DNA of 11,290 bases from an uncultured Mediterranea sp. (GTDB lineage: Bacteria; Bacteroidota; Bacteroidia; Bacteroidales; Bacteroidaceae): contig CAMGAL010000039.1 in assembly GCA_946007445.1 (NCBI GenBank), positions 1-11,290 of the forward strand. Direction: 5' to 3'. The position numbers and the translations under genes are program-made. A model generated the notes under the pieces. That model ran no database searches. It was not told where the DNA came from and was given only the letters and a program-made list of their open reading frames with translations. Position 1 is the first letter of the stretch; each line of letters opens with the position of its first letter. Of the stretch, positions 1-6,645 are shown piece after piece.

Positions 1-1071
1 GACTTCATACCCTTCTGCTCGGTGCAGGATCCTTATATTTTCCTGATACTGGCAGACAATTTACAGTCGGGTTTCGACAATAATTTTCTTCATACCTTTT
101 ATGTGGATAATCATATAAGTGACTTGAAGGCTGTGCAGACACTTTCACGTCTGAACCGCTGTTATCCAAAGAAGCAAGACACCTTTGTTCTTGATTTTGC
201 CAATGACCCGGAGATGATTCGGGAGGCATTCCAGCGATATTACAAGACGACTATCCTTGAAGGCGAGTCGGACGTGAACAAGCTCAACGACCTCACTGAG
301 ACAATAGAGGCATTCAACTTCTATACCCAAGATGATGCCAGCCAAGTGGCAACACTCAAACTGATGGGAACGGACGAAGATCGCCCTATGATAGACGCTA
401 TCATTGATGCCGTTGTGGTACGCTTCAAGGCTGAACTCAACGAGGATGAGCAGATAAAGTGTAAGAGTGCCATCAAGAACTACAACCGCTGCTACCCTTA
501 TTTCTCTGCCATCATGCCATATGAGAGTCCGGAATGGGAAAAGCAGTATGTGTTCTATTCCCTTCTAGTCAAGAAGTTGCCCAAGTTGAAGATTGATGAT
601 TACACTGATGGTTTGCTTGACAACATCGACTTTGACAAGTATCGCATTGTGAAGGAAGAAGAGCGTGCTATCGTCCTTGAAAACGAAGATACCAACGTTA
701 AGCCAATCCCGGTAGGCACAGGTGGTGGCAAGCCACAGCCAGAAATGGATGCCTTGTCAAGTATCGTGAAGGATTTCAATGACACCTACGGAAATATCGA
801 GTGGAAGAATCGTGATGAAGTACAGCGACAGATAGAGGAACTGCCAGCTCGCATTGCAACAAGCGTTGACTTTGCCAATGCCGTTCGTAATGGCGACAAG
901 CAGGTGGCACAGATAACCTTCAATGATGACATCATCAACATCGTGGCTGCGATGCTGGAGGAAAAGACAGAGTTCGTACAGACGTACTTTGCTAACCCTG
1001 ACTTCCAGAACTTTGTGAATGCAAGGGTATTCCAGGCTGCGGTGAGTCAATTATCGGGTCAAAGAATATAA
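1..1071 (+). CDS. hsdR: Type I restriction endonuclease subunit R (HsdR), 3' part only
   Basis: This is the C-terminal part of the ATP-dependent DNA translocase and nuclease subunit of a type I restriction-modification complex. It works with HsdM and HsdS on unmethylated foreign DNA. The reading frame is open from base 1 with no start inside the window, so the gene is cut by the left edge; the GTG at 22 is an internal valine. The visible part begins in the second RecA-like helicase domain. LQSGFD with the following LHTFYVD matches helicase motif V, and TLSRLNRCYP with DTFVLDF matches motif VI of HsdR proteins. The rest, about 300 residues, is the helical C-terminal region that docks on HsdM. 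The N-terminal nuclease domain, the Walker motifs, and any hsdM or hsdS must lie to the left. Codon use is more A/T-rich than in the other genes here, which suggests accessory DNA (inference). The TAA stop at 1069-1071 is clean. The family assignment is secure; the specificity is unknown. Confidence 0.93.
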   Translation, partial: DFIPFCSVQDPYIFLILADNLQSGFDNNFLHTFYVDNHISDLKAVQTLSRLNRCYPKKQDTFVLDFANDPEMIREAFQRYYKTTILEGESDVNKLNDLTETIEAFNFYTQDDASQVATLKLMGTDEDRPMIDAIIDAVVVRFKAELNEDEQIKCKSAIKNYNRCYPYFSAIMPYESPEWEKQYVFYSLLVKKLPKLKIDDYTDGLLDNIDFDKYRIVKEEERAIVLENEDTNVKPIPVGTGGGKPQPEMDALSSIVKDFNDTYGNIEWKNRDEVQRQIEELPARIATSVDFANAVRNGDKQVAQITFNDDIINIVAAMLEEKTEFVQTYFANPDFQNFVNARVFQAAVSQLSGQRI

Positions 1072-1103
1072 TCCATTTATTAATGACTTCATGCGAAAAC
1101 TTG

Positions 1104-1131
1104 TCGGGGCGGACACACAGGTCCGCCCCGA
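1104..1131. terminator. Perfect GC-rich hairpin between convergent genes; probable terminator or repeat
   Basis: The arms TCGGGGCGGAC (1104-1114) and GTCCGCCCCGA (1121-1131) are perfectly complementary over 11 bp around a 6-nt ACACAG loop. The hairpin lies 32 bp after the hsdR stop and 28 bp after the convergent beta-galactosidase stop, where a shared terminator would be expected. On the minus strand it is followed by CAAGTTTT, a short U-tract, so it suits the glycosidase transcript better. On the plus strand no U-tract follows. The sequence resembles short GC-rich palindromes that recur between genes in gut bacterial genomes, so it may be one copy of a dispersed repeat (from memory, not searched). 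Confidence 0.6.
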
Positions 1132-1159
1132 TAGGTTCATCATCGAATGGTTACGTTTA

Positions 1160-3772
1160 TCATTGCGGTGTTACCACTATGTCAGCACGGGCCTCCTTCA
1201 ATCCTTTGCCTGTGACAGTGAGGGTAGAGGTGCCTGCCGTGGGGGTGCTTTCCACCACTACCACCAGTTTGCCGTGAAAAGCTTTCATGGTGGGGCGGGT
1301 GAAGGGTTCCAACGATGTGGCATCGCCATTGCAGCACGAATTGAAGCGTGCCGAGGTGCCTTCCACCCTGAAGGAGAGTTGCTGGTCGGCATCGGGGCAG
1401 AGATTGCCATCCCGGTCCACCACATTCACCGTGTAGTAGGTGAGGCTGGGGGTATCCAGCGCCTTGCCTTCGCCATCTACGGGCTGGGCAGGCATACGGG
1501 TGCGGTCGGCTTCCAGCACGATGTGGTGAGGCCTTCCGGCTGTGCGCAGGGTTTTCTCGGCTGCGGGCTTCCCCGTACGGTCGTAGGCCACCACGCGCAT
1601 CTCTCCGGGTTCATAGACGACGTCCATCCAGCGCAGGCGATACCGGTCCAGACGGTTCTTTGCTGCAGCGGGATCCGCCATCTTTTCTGTGCCCCAGGGT
1701 ACCTGGCGCAAGTGGGCCGACGCAAGGTAGTCGTCCAGCGTCATTTCCAGTCGTGTGCGACGTCCCTGGCTCACTCCATTGATAAAGAGCTCTGCTTCGG
1801 GATAGCTGGTGTAGACAAAGACCGGGGTCACTTCGCCTTCGCGTCCCTTCCAAGTCCAGTGGGGTAGGATATGCAAGGTCTCCTTCTCAGGCGCCCAATG
1901 GGTGCGGTAGAGCCACATACGATCCTTAGGCAGTCCGGCCAGGTCGTAGATGCCGAAATAGCTGCTGCGCGAGGGCCAGTATTCATCGTATGGGGTGGGC
2001 TCGCCCAGATAGTCGAAACCGGTCCACACAAATTCGCCTATCACCCTGGGGTCAAGGTCTTGCATCACCCAGTCGTCGTCGGGCAGGTTGCTCCAGGTAC
2101 ACACGGTCATGTCGTAGCTGCTCACCTGCCCGTCGGGGTACGTGGGTTGCACCTCTTCGGTGACAGGGAACTTGTAGACACCTCGGCTGGAAACCGTGGA
2201 GGCCGTCTCGCTGCCCACGATGATGCCGCTCTTGGATGCTTTTTCGCCTGCGGGGTACCCCATGACATGATAGTTCCATCCGGGAATGTCCATCGCCTGC
2301 CAAATACCGTTCTCCATGGTCAATCTGCCGTTGTTCATGCCTTGTGTACATGGCCGTGTGCCGTCGAGCCGATGAATGAGGTCTTGCATCATGGTGGAGT
2401 AATAGAGCCCGTCGGCGTTGCCTTGTTCGGGCACCTCGTTGCCTATGCTCCACATGACAATGCAGGGATGGTTGCGGTTGGCGCGCACCAGGTTGCTGAT
2501 ATCACGGATGTACCATTTCTGTCCGTCTGCATTCACGTGTTGTGTGTCTATTTCGTCGAAAAAGCGGGCATATCCGTTCTTACATTTGGGACTTTTCCAC
2601 ATATCGAAGCTCTCGGCCATCACCATCATGCCCATCTCGTCGCAGATATCCATCTGCCAGGGACAGGGCGTGTTGTGCGACGTGCGTATGGCATCGCAGC
2701 CCATCTCCTTGAGCAGGCGTACCTGACGCCGGAAGGCATCCTTGTAGAAGGCGGTACCCGTGGGCCCCATGTCATGGTGGAGGCACACACCGCGGAATTT
2801 GCGCTGTTCTCCGTTGAGGAAGAATCCCTGTTGGTTGTATTCGGCCAGCCTGATGCCCACCTTGGTCTCCTGCTTGTCCCACAGCTGGTTGTTCTTGTGT
2901 ACCTCTGTGACCAGGGTGTAGAGGACGGGGTGTTCCGGACTCCATAGGAGGGCTTGGTCCACGTCGATGGTCTGGACCGACTGCTTGAACTCTTTCCACA
3001 GCGTTTGCCTGCCCGATGCTACGGGTTGGCCGTTTTCATCCCGCAGTGAATGTGTGACAGACAGCTGTCCGTCGTAGGTAGGCGATTCTACGGAGCAGCT
3101 GACCGTAAGTCTGGCCTGACAGGCCTTGGTGTGGTCTGGTGTGATGCCGTCCAGGCGTGTGGTGCGGACAAAGGTCTCCCACCGGTCTATGTACACTTCC
3201 TTGTGGAGCACCAGCCGCACGGGGCGGTAGATGCCTGCTCCGGGATACCACCGGCTGGACTCTTCCATGTTCTGCAGATGAACGGCCAGGGTGTGTCTTC
3301 CCGGCTTCATCAGTTCGCCTCCCAGCTTCAGGCTGAACACGTTGTATCCGAAGGCCCAGTAGCCCACCTCCTGGCCGTCTACCCAGACATGTGGCTCTGC
3401 CATGGCTCCGTCAAAGACCAGTTCACCGCTTGTGTAGCCTTCCGGTATGTCGAATGTGGTGCGATACCATCCTTCTCCTACCCAGGGAAGCGAACCGCTT
3501 CTGCCTGTCTTTTCGGTAGCCTTTTGTTCTCCATTTTCTACAATGGCCACTACTTGCTTGTCTATATCCTTGTCGAACGGACCGCCGATGGCCCAGTCGT
3601 GCGGAATGTTCACCTGCTGCCATTGAGAGTCGTCGAACACACTCTGCTCAGCTCCTTGTGCAGCACCTCTGTGGAATCTCCATCCGTCCAGCAGAAGCTT
3701 CTCTAAGCTCTGTGCGCTGAGGGTAAGTGTCAAGATGCAGTGTAGAAATAGAAATAATAATCTTTTGTTCAT
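1160..3772 (-). CDS. Secreted glycoside hydrolase family 2 protein, probable beta-galactosidase
   Basis: An 870-residue GH2 enzyme that probably removes terminal beta-galactosides from glycans in the periplasm by a retaining mechanism. The ATG at 3772 is chosen over an upstream in-frame TTG at 3796 because it gives a typical signal peptide, MNKRLLFLFLHCILTLTLSAQ. The N-terminal sugar-binding domain (about residues 25-190, with GWYRTTF and HVWVDG) is followed by an immunoglobulin-like domain (about 195-310) and a TIM barrel (about 315-610). RGVCLHHD and RTSHNTP are typical GH2 barrel motifs. Glu446 in WSIGNEVPE fits the acid/base, and Glu522 in IIVGSETAS fits the nucleophile. After IGEFVWTGFDYLGEPTPY comes a DUF4982-like domain (about 620-750) and a final beta-sandwich (about 755-870), as in many Bacteroides GH2 proteins. 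It follows the PorT-like gene by 43 bp on the same strand. No SusC/SusD, sigma or hybrid two-component gene lies within the window. The substrate cannot be fixed from sequence; another beta-glycoside is possible. Confidence 0.9.
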   Translation of the reverse strand: MNKRLLFLFLHCILTLTLSAQSLEKLLLDGWRFHRGAAQGAEQSVFDDSQWQQVNIPHDWAIGGPFDKDIDKQVVAIVENGEQKATEKTGRSGSLPWVGEGWYRTTFDIPEGYTSGELVFDGAMAEPHVWVDGQEVGYWAFGYNVFSLKLGGELMKPGRHTLAVHLQNMEESSRWYPGAGIYRPVRLVLHKEVYIDRWETFVRTTRLDGITPDHTKACQARLTVSCSVESPTYDGQLSVTHSLRDENGQPVASGRQTLWKEFKQSVQTIDVDQALLWSPEHPVLYTLVTEVHKNNQLWDKQETKVGIRLAEYNQQGFFLNGEQRKFRGVCLHHDMGPTGTAFYKDAFRRQVRLLKEMGCDAIRTSHNTPCPWQMDICDEMGMMVMAESFDMWKSPKCKNGYARFFDEIDTQHVNADGQKWYIRDISNLVRANRNHPCIVMWSIGNEVPEQGNADGLYYSTMMQDLIHRLDGTRPCTQGMNNGRLTMENGIWQAMDIPGWNYHVMGYPAGEKASKSGIIVGSETASTVSSRGVYKFPVTEEVQPTYPDGQVSSYDMTVCTWSNLPDDDWVMQDLDPRVIGEFVWTGFDYLGEPTPYDEYWPSRSSYFGIYDLAGLPKDRMWLYRTHWAPEKETLHILPHWTWKGREGEVTPVFVYTSYPEAELFINGVSQGRRTRLEMTLDDYLASAHLRQVPWGTEKMADPAAAKNRLDRYRLRWMDVVYEPGEMRVVAYDRTGKPAAEKTLRTAGRPHHIVLEADRTRMPAQPVDGEGKALDTPSLTYYTVNVVDRDGNLCPDADQQLSFRVEGTSARFNSCCNGDATSLEPFTRPTMKAFHGKLVVVVESTPTAGTSTLTVTGKGLKEARADIVVTPQ

Positions 3773-3799
3773 CAGCTTGATTTTTAGGTTTAACAAAAT

Positions 3800-3816
3800 A
3801 AGATAACTATTATCTT
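3800..3816 (-). terminator. Small A/T-rich hairpin after the PorT-like gene; possible weak terminator
   Basis: Read on the minus strand, AAGATAA and TTATCTT form a perfect 7-bp stem with a 3-nt loop. The stem starts on the last base of the PorT-like stop codon and is followed by ATTTTGTT. It could end or weaken transcription of the pyrBI operon before the glycosidase gene. The stem is poor in G/C, so termination is uncertain; it could equally protect the mRNA 3' end or occur by chance. Confidence 0.35.
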
Positions 3817-4565
3817 CAGAAGAACGCCCCCAGAGAGAAACTCAGGATGTTGTCACGGCGGTGGAAGCGCAGCTGGCTGTTGTCGGTGGAGGTGTAGGTC
3901 ACCTTCTTGGAGATGTTGTGCAGACCGATGTCGTAGCGGAAGTCGAAGAAGATGGGGGCAATGGTGACGGACACGCCTAAGGTGAGGGCGGCATTGAGGG
4001 GGTAGAGCGTCTCGCGGATGTCCTGCTGGTCGAAGTTGCGGAAGGTCAGGTCGCACTTCTGCTTCCACAGGTAGCGGAGCTTGGGACCGCCGAAGATAGC
4101 CAGACCGTAGGGGCCTTGCTTGATGATGTTGTAGCCGTAGAGCAGGGGGATGTCGATGCTGTGGAGCGAGGAGTTGACGGAGGCCTCGGAGGCGAGGGAG
4201 GTCATGTCGTCATTGGCTTGTGGCTTGGGGAAGGTAATCTCACAACGGTTGACCACGTAGCTCACCTCGGGCTGGAAGAAGTGGTGACCGCGGTTGATGC
4301 GTAGGAAGAGGGAGCCGAAGTAGCCAATCTTGTAGTTGTTCTGCACCTGGTCTATCTGCACGCCGTTGACCATCAGGTCGGAGACGATGAAGAGGGCGGA
4401 GGTGAATCCGCCCTTGATGCCAAAGTTGACCGAACGGTCGCGGGGATGACGGTTGGGGGTGGGGTCGGGCAGGGTGCCCGGCAGCAGTGAGGCTTCCTGC
4501 CCGCTCACCGGAAGGACGAGTAGGCAGAGCCACAGCCACAGGAGGTATCGGACCCGAAGCGCCAT
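3816..4565 (-). CDS. PorT-like outer-membrane beta-barrel protein
   Basis: A 249-residue secreted protein, predicted to fold as a small outer-membrane beta-barrel of the PorT / OMP_b-brl type common in Bacteroidetes. The start at 4565 gives a clear signal peptide (MALRVRYLLWLWLCLLVLPVSGQ, probable cleavage after SG). The open frame reaches further upstream but only in the shadow of the flavin reductase gene. The mature part begins with VNFGIKGGFTSALF, a typical first strand. It continues with alternating hydrophobic and polar strands (YFGSLFLRI, FFQPEVSYV, IDIPLLYGY, FFDFRYDIGL) and ends SLGAFF; a terminal Phe is the usual barrel-assembly signal. The start codon lies only 2 nt after the TAG of the flavin reductase gene, so translation is probably coupled to it. 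The cargo or partner is unknown. PorT itself serves type IX secretion, but family membership alone does not show that role here. Confidence 0.8.
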   Translation of the reverse strand: MALRVRYLLWLWLCLLVLPVSGQEASLLPGTLPDPTPNRHPRDRSVNFGIKGGFTSALFIVSDLMVNGVQIDQVQNNYKIGYFGSLFLRINRGHHFFQPEVSYVVNRCEITFPKPQANDDMTSLASEASVNSSLHSIDIPLLYGYNIIKQGPYGLAIFGGPKLRYLWKQKCDLTFRNFDQQDIRETLYPLNAALTLGVSVTIAPIFFDFRYDIGLHNISKKVTYTSTDNSQLRFHRRDNILSFSLGAFF

Positions 4566-4567
4566 GC

Positions 4568-5134
4568 CTATTTCTTCTTCTCGACCGACCATCCGAACTT
4601 GCCTATCTTCTCGCCCAAATCGTAGTAGCCGCCATGCACATAGACCAGGGGATGGGTCTCGGCCAGCTCCAGCTTGCCCGTGTCGGGGTTGAGGTGGTCG
4701 TGCTCGGCACGGACATTCACCACATCGGCGATGAACATGTCGTGCGAGCCGAGTGAGAGAATCTCCTTGACGCGGCACTCGATGCAGAGGGGCGACTCTT
4801 CGATGAGCGGAGCGCTGACCACCGTACACTTGCCGGGGGTGAGCCCCATCTCCTCAAACTTGTGGTGGTCGCGACCGGAACGGACGCCGCACCAATCGGT
4901 GGCGCGAGCCAGCTCCTTGGTGGTGAGGTTGATGACAAACTCCATGTCGCGACGGATGATGTCGTAGGAGTGGCGCTCGGGACGCACGGAGATGTAGCAC
5001 ATGGGGGGATTGGTGCAGAGGGTGCCTGTCCACGAAACGGTCAGGATGTTGTACTCCTCGGGGGTGCTGCCGCAGCTCACCATGACGGCAGGCAGCGGGT
5101 AGATCATGGTGCCGGGTTTCCAGTCTTCCTTCAT
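4568..5134 (-). CDS. Flavin reductase family protein (FMN-binding split barrel)
   Basis: A 188-residue cytoplasmic protein of the flavin reductase-like / flavoredoxin family, which binds FMN in a split beta-barrel and passes electrons between NAD(P)H, flavin and acceptors. The opening [17 protein letters not shown], then [32 protein letters not shown] (about residues 29-60), is the family's FMN-contacting core. [11 protein letters not shown] (66-76), the [11 protein letters not shown] strand (131-141) and the C-terminal [18 protein letters not shown] also fit. The length is normal for the family. Its ATG overlaps the pyrI stop by 4 nt (ATGA), and a GGGAGGA lies 9 nt before the start inside pyrI. 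The physiological acceptor is unknown. Its place directly after pyrBI invites a redox link to pyrimidine synthesis, but the sequence does not show one. Confidence 0.87.
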   Translation of the reverse strand: MKEDWKPGTMIYPLPAVMVSCGSTPEEYNILTVSWTGTLCTNPPMCYISVRPERHSYDIIRRDMEFVINLTTKELARATDWCGVRSGRDHHKFEEMGLTPGKCTVVSAPLIEESPLCIECRVKEILSLGSHDMFIADVVNVRAEHDHLNPDTGKLELAETHPLVYVHGGYYDLGEKIGKFGWSVEKKK

Positions 5135-5589
5135 AGCGATATCTCCTCCCGGGTCTGTTCTTTTTCACAATAGTGGCAGCGCAGCACGCAGTTGTCCTTG
5201 TCCACCACATGGAAGCGGGTGGGCATGGGCTCGTTGTTGGTGATGCACTTGGGGTTGCCGCACTTCACGATGCCCACCAGTTCGTCGGGCAGGGAGACCT
5301 CGCGCTTCTCCACCACCTCGTAGTCGCGGATGATGTTGAGCTTCACGTTGGGGGCCACCACGGCTATGCGGTTGATCTCTTCGTCGCAGAAGAACTTGTC
5401 GGCTATCTTGATGATGCCTTTGGTGCCGAGCTTCTGGCTCTCGAGGTTGAACCCGATGGTGATGTTGTTTGGCATGTTCTCCAGCCCCAGCAGCTTCACG
5501 ACGGTGAAGAGGCGGTCGGAGGGTATGTGGTCGATGACGGTGCCGTTCTTCAGCGCAGCCACCTGTAGGGCTTGTTTCTTGTCGCTCAT
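5131..5589 (-). CDS. pyrI: Aspartate carbamoyltransferase regulatory subunit
   Basis: A 152-residue regulatory chain of aspartate transcarbamoylase. It binds nucleotide effectors (CTP and ATP in the enterobacterial enzyme) and holds the catalytic trimers together through a zinc domain. The N-terminal allosteric domain includes [21 protein letters not shown] (residues 16-36) and [11 protein letters not shown]. The C-terminal zinc domain has the four expected ligands: Cys110, Cys115, Cys138 and Cys141, in C-x4-C and C-x2-C pairs. The full length matches the family. The start is 32 bp after the pyrB stop, and the stop overlaps the flavin reductase start by 4 nt, so the three genes are read as one transcript. 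The presence of PyrI argues for an allosterically controlled, enterobacterial-like holoenzyme. Confidence 0.97.
   Translation of the reverse strand: MSDKKQALQVAALKNGTVIDHIPSDRLFTVVKLLGLENMPNNITIGFNLESQKLGTKGIIKIADKFFCDEEINRIAVVAPNVKLNIIRDYEVVEKREVSLPDELVGIVKCGNPKCITNNEPMPTRFHVVDKDNCVLRCHYCEKEQTREEISL
5144..5150 (-). promoter_or_regulatory. Strong Shine-Dalgarno-like site for the flavin reductase gene
   Basis: On the minus strand the sequence GGGAGGA sits 9 nt before the flavin reductase ATG, inside the last codons of pyrI. Such a purine-rich site is unusual here: the other genes have A/T-rich leaders without a clear Shine-Dalgarno sequence. It supports the chosen start at 5134 and re-initiation at the ATGA overlap. 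Confidence 0.5.
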
Positions 5590-5621
5590 ACTCCTTGGTT
5601 GTCAATATGAATGGAATTTGA

Positions 5622-6566
5622 TTATCTGAAAGTGGTGTCGTTCTTGATGTCGTCCAGCGTGATGCCCAGCACATCGCTGAGGATGGCCTGTCGGGCATAG
5701 AGCCCGTTTTGTGCCTGCTGGAAGTAGTAGGCTTGCGGACATTCGTCTACGTCGTAGGCTATCTCGTTGACACGCGGTAGGGGGTGGAGGATGCGCATGT
5801 TGGGGCGTGTGTGCTCCAGCATCTTGGCCCGCAGGATGTAGACATTCTTGACCCGCTCGTACTCCATCAGGTCGGTGAAGCGCTCACGCTGTACGCGCGT
5901 CATGTAGAGGATGTCGGCATCGGCAATGGTCTCTTCGGTGAACTCGGTGTGTTCCACATAGCGGATGCCACGCTCGAGGCAGTAGTCCTTGTACTCCTGC
6001 GGCATCTTCAGCTCCTCGGGGGCAATGAAGTGGAAGGTGGGGTTGAAGTGGCGCATGGCCATCAGCAGGGAGTGGACGGTGCGTCCGTACTTCAAGTCGC
6101 CTACGAGGTAGATGTTCAGATTCTCCAGCGTGCCTTGGGTCTTGAGGATGGAGTAGAGGTCCAGCATGGTCTGCGAGGGGTGCTGGTTGGCTCCGTCGCC
6201 GGCGTTGACGATGGGCACGTCCGTCACCTCGCTGGCATAGCGTGCGGCACCCTCCAGGTAGTGGCGCATCACGATGATGTCGGCATAGTTGCTCACCATC
6301 TTGATGGTGTCCTTCAGGGTTTCGCCCTTGCTGGAACTGGTTGCCTTGGGGTCGGTGAATCCGATGACGCGGGCACCCAGGCGGTTGGCCGCCGTCTCAA
6401 AGCTGAGTCGGGTGCGGGTGGAGGGCTCGAAAAAGAGGGTGGCTACTACTTTGCCCTCCAGCAATCGGCGATTGGGATGGGCTTCAAAGAGTTTGGCCAT
6501 TTCCAGCATATAGAGGATTTTCTCCTTGCTGTGGTGGGCAATGGTGACTAAACTTCTGTTTTCCAT
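5622..6566 (-). CDS. pyrB: Aspartate carbamoyltransferase catalytic subunit
   Basis: A 314-residue cytoplasmic enzyme that joins carbamoyl phosphate and L-aspartate to form N-carbamoyl-L-aspartate, the committed step of de novo pyrimidine synthesis. The carbamoyl-phosphate site FFEPSTRTR (residues 45-53) is intact. So are the mobile-loop Lys80 in SSSKGET, Arg101 in VMRH, His129 in NQHPSQ, Arg162 in KYGRTVHS, Arg224 in MTRVQRERF, and the HPLPRVNE motif (261-268). Length and domain order are standard. The start at 6566 gives the usual short N-terminus, [17 protein letters not shown]. It heads the unit pyrB-pyrI-flavin reductase-PorT-like. A candidate Bacteroides promoter lies about 30 bp upstream, and uvrB ends 79 bp upstream on the same strand, so some read-through from uvrB is possible. 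Confidence 0.98.
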   Translation of the reverse strand: MENRSLVTIAHHSKEKILYMLEMAKLFEAHPNRRLLEGKVVATLFFEPSTRTRLSFETAANRLGARVIGFTDPKATSSSKGETLKDTIKMVSNYADIIVMRHYLEGAARYASEVTDVPIVNAGDGANQHPSQTMLDLYSILKTQGTLENLNIYLVGDLKYGRTVHSLLMAMRHFNPTFHFIAPEELKMPQEYKDYCLERGIRYVEHTEFTEETIADADILYMTRVQRERFTDLMEYERVKNVYILRAKMLEHTRPNMRILHPLPRVNEIAYDVDECPQAYYFQQAQNGLYARQAILSDVLGITLDDIKNDTTFR

Positions 6567-6597
6567 ATCGTTGATGATGTTTTGCTTTTCGAGAGTG

Positions 6598-6629
6598 TAA
6601 AGGTAGCAAAAATCTTTGTTCCATGGAAA
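6598..6629 (-). promoter_or_regulatory. Candidate pyrB promoter with overlapping palindrome
   Basis: On the minus strand TTTC (6626-6629) and TACCTTTA (6598-6605) are separated by 20 bp. This fits the spacing of the Bacteroidetes promoter (TTTG and TAnnTTTG), with one mismatch in each box. It would start transcription roughly 25 nt before the pyrB ATG. The palindrome TTCCATGGAA (6619-6628) overlaps the upstream box and could be an operator. Assigned from consensus only. Confidence 0.45.
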
Positions 6630-6645
6630 CGTTGCGCCGATTTTT

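Noticed and set aside
1871..2947. A 358-codon open frame on the plus strand, opposite the GH2 gene
   Set aside because: It is antisense to the catalytic barrel of an intact glycosidase and shows only shadow-type composition with no motif.
3773..3796. TTG start upstream of the GH2 ATG
   Set aside because: It would add eight residues ahead of a normal signal peptide; the ATG at 3772 is the better start.
4566..4829. N-terminal extension of the PorT-like frame
   Set aside because: It overlaps the flavin reductase gene in another frame, is Arg/Pro/His-rich, and would place the clear signal peptide in mid-protein.
5784..6551. A 255-codon open frame opposite pyrB
   Set aside because: pyrB is complete with all catalytic residues; the opposite frame is rich in Val, Gly and His and has no domain.
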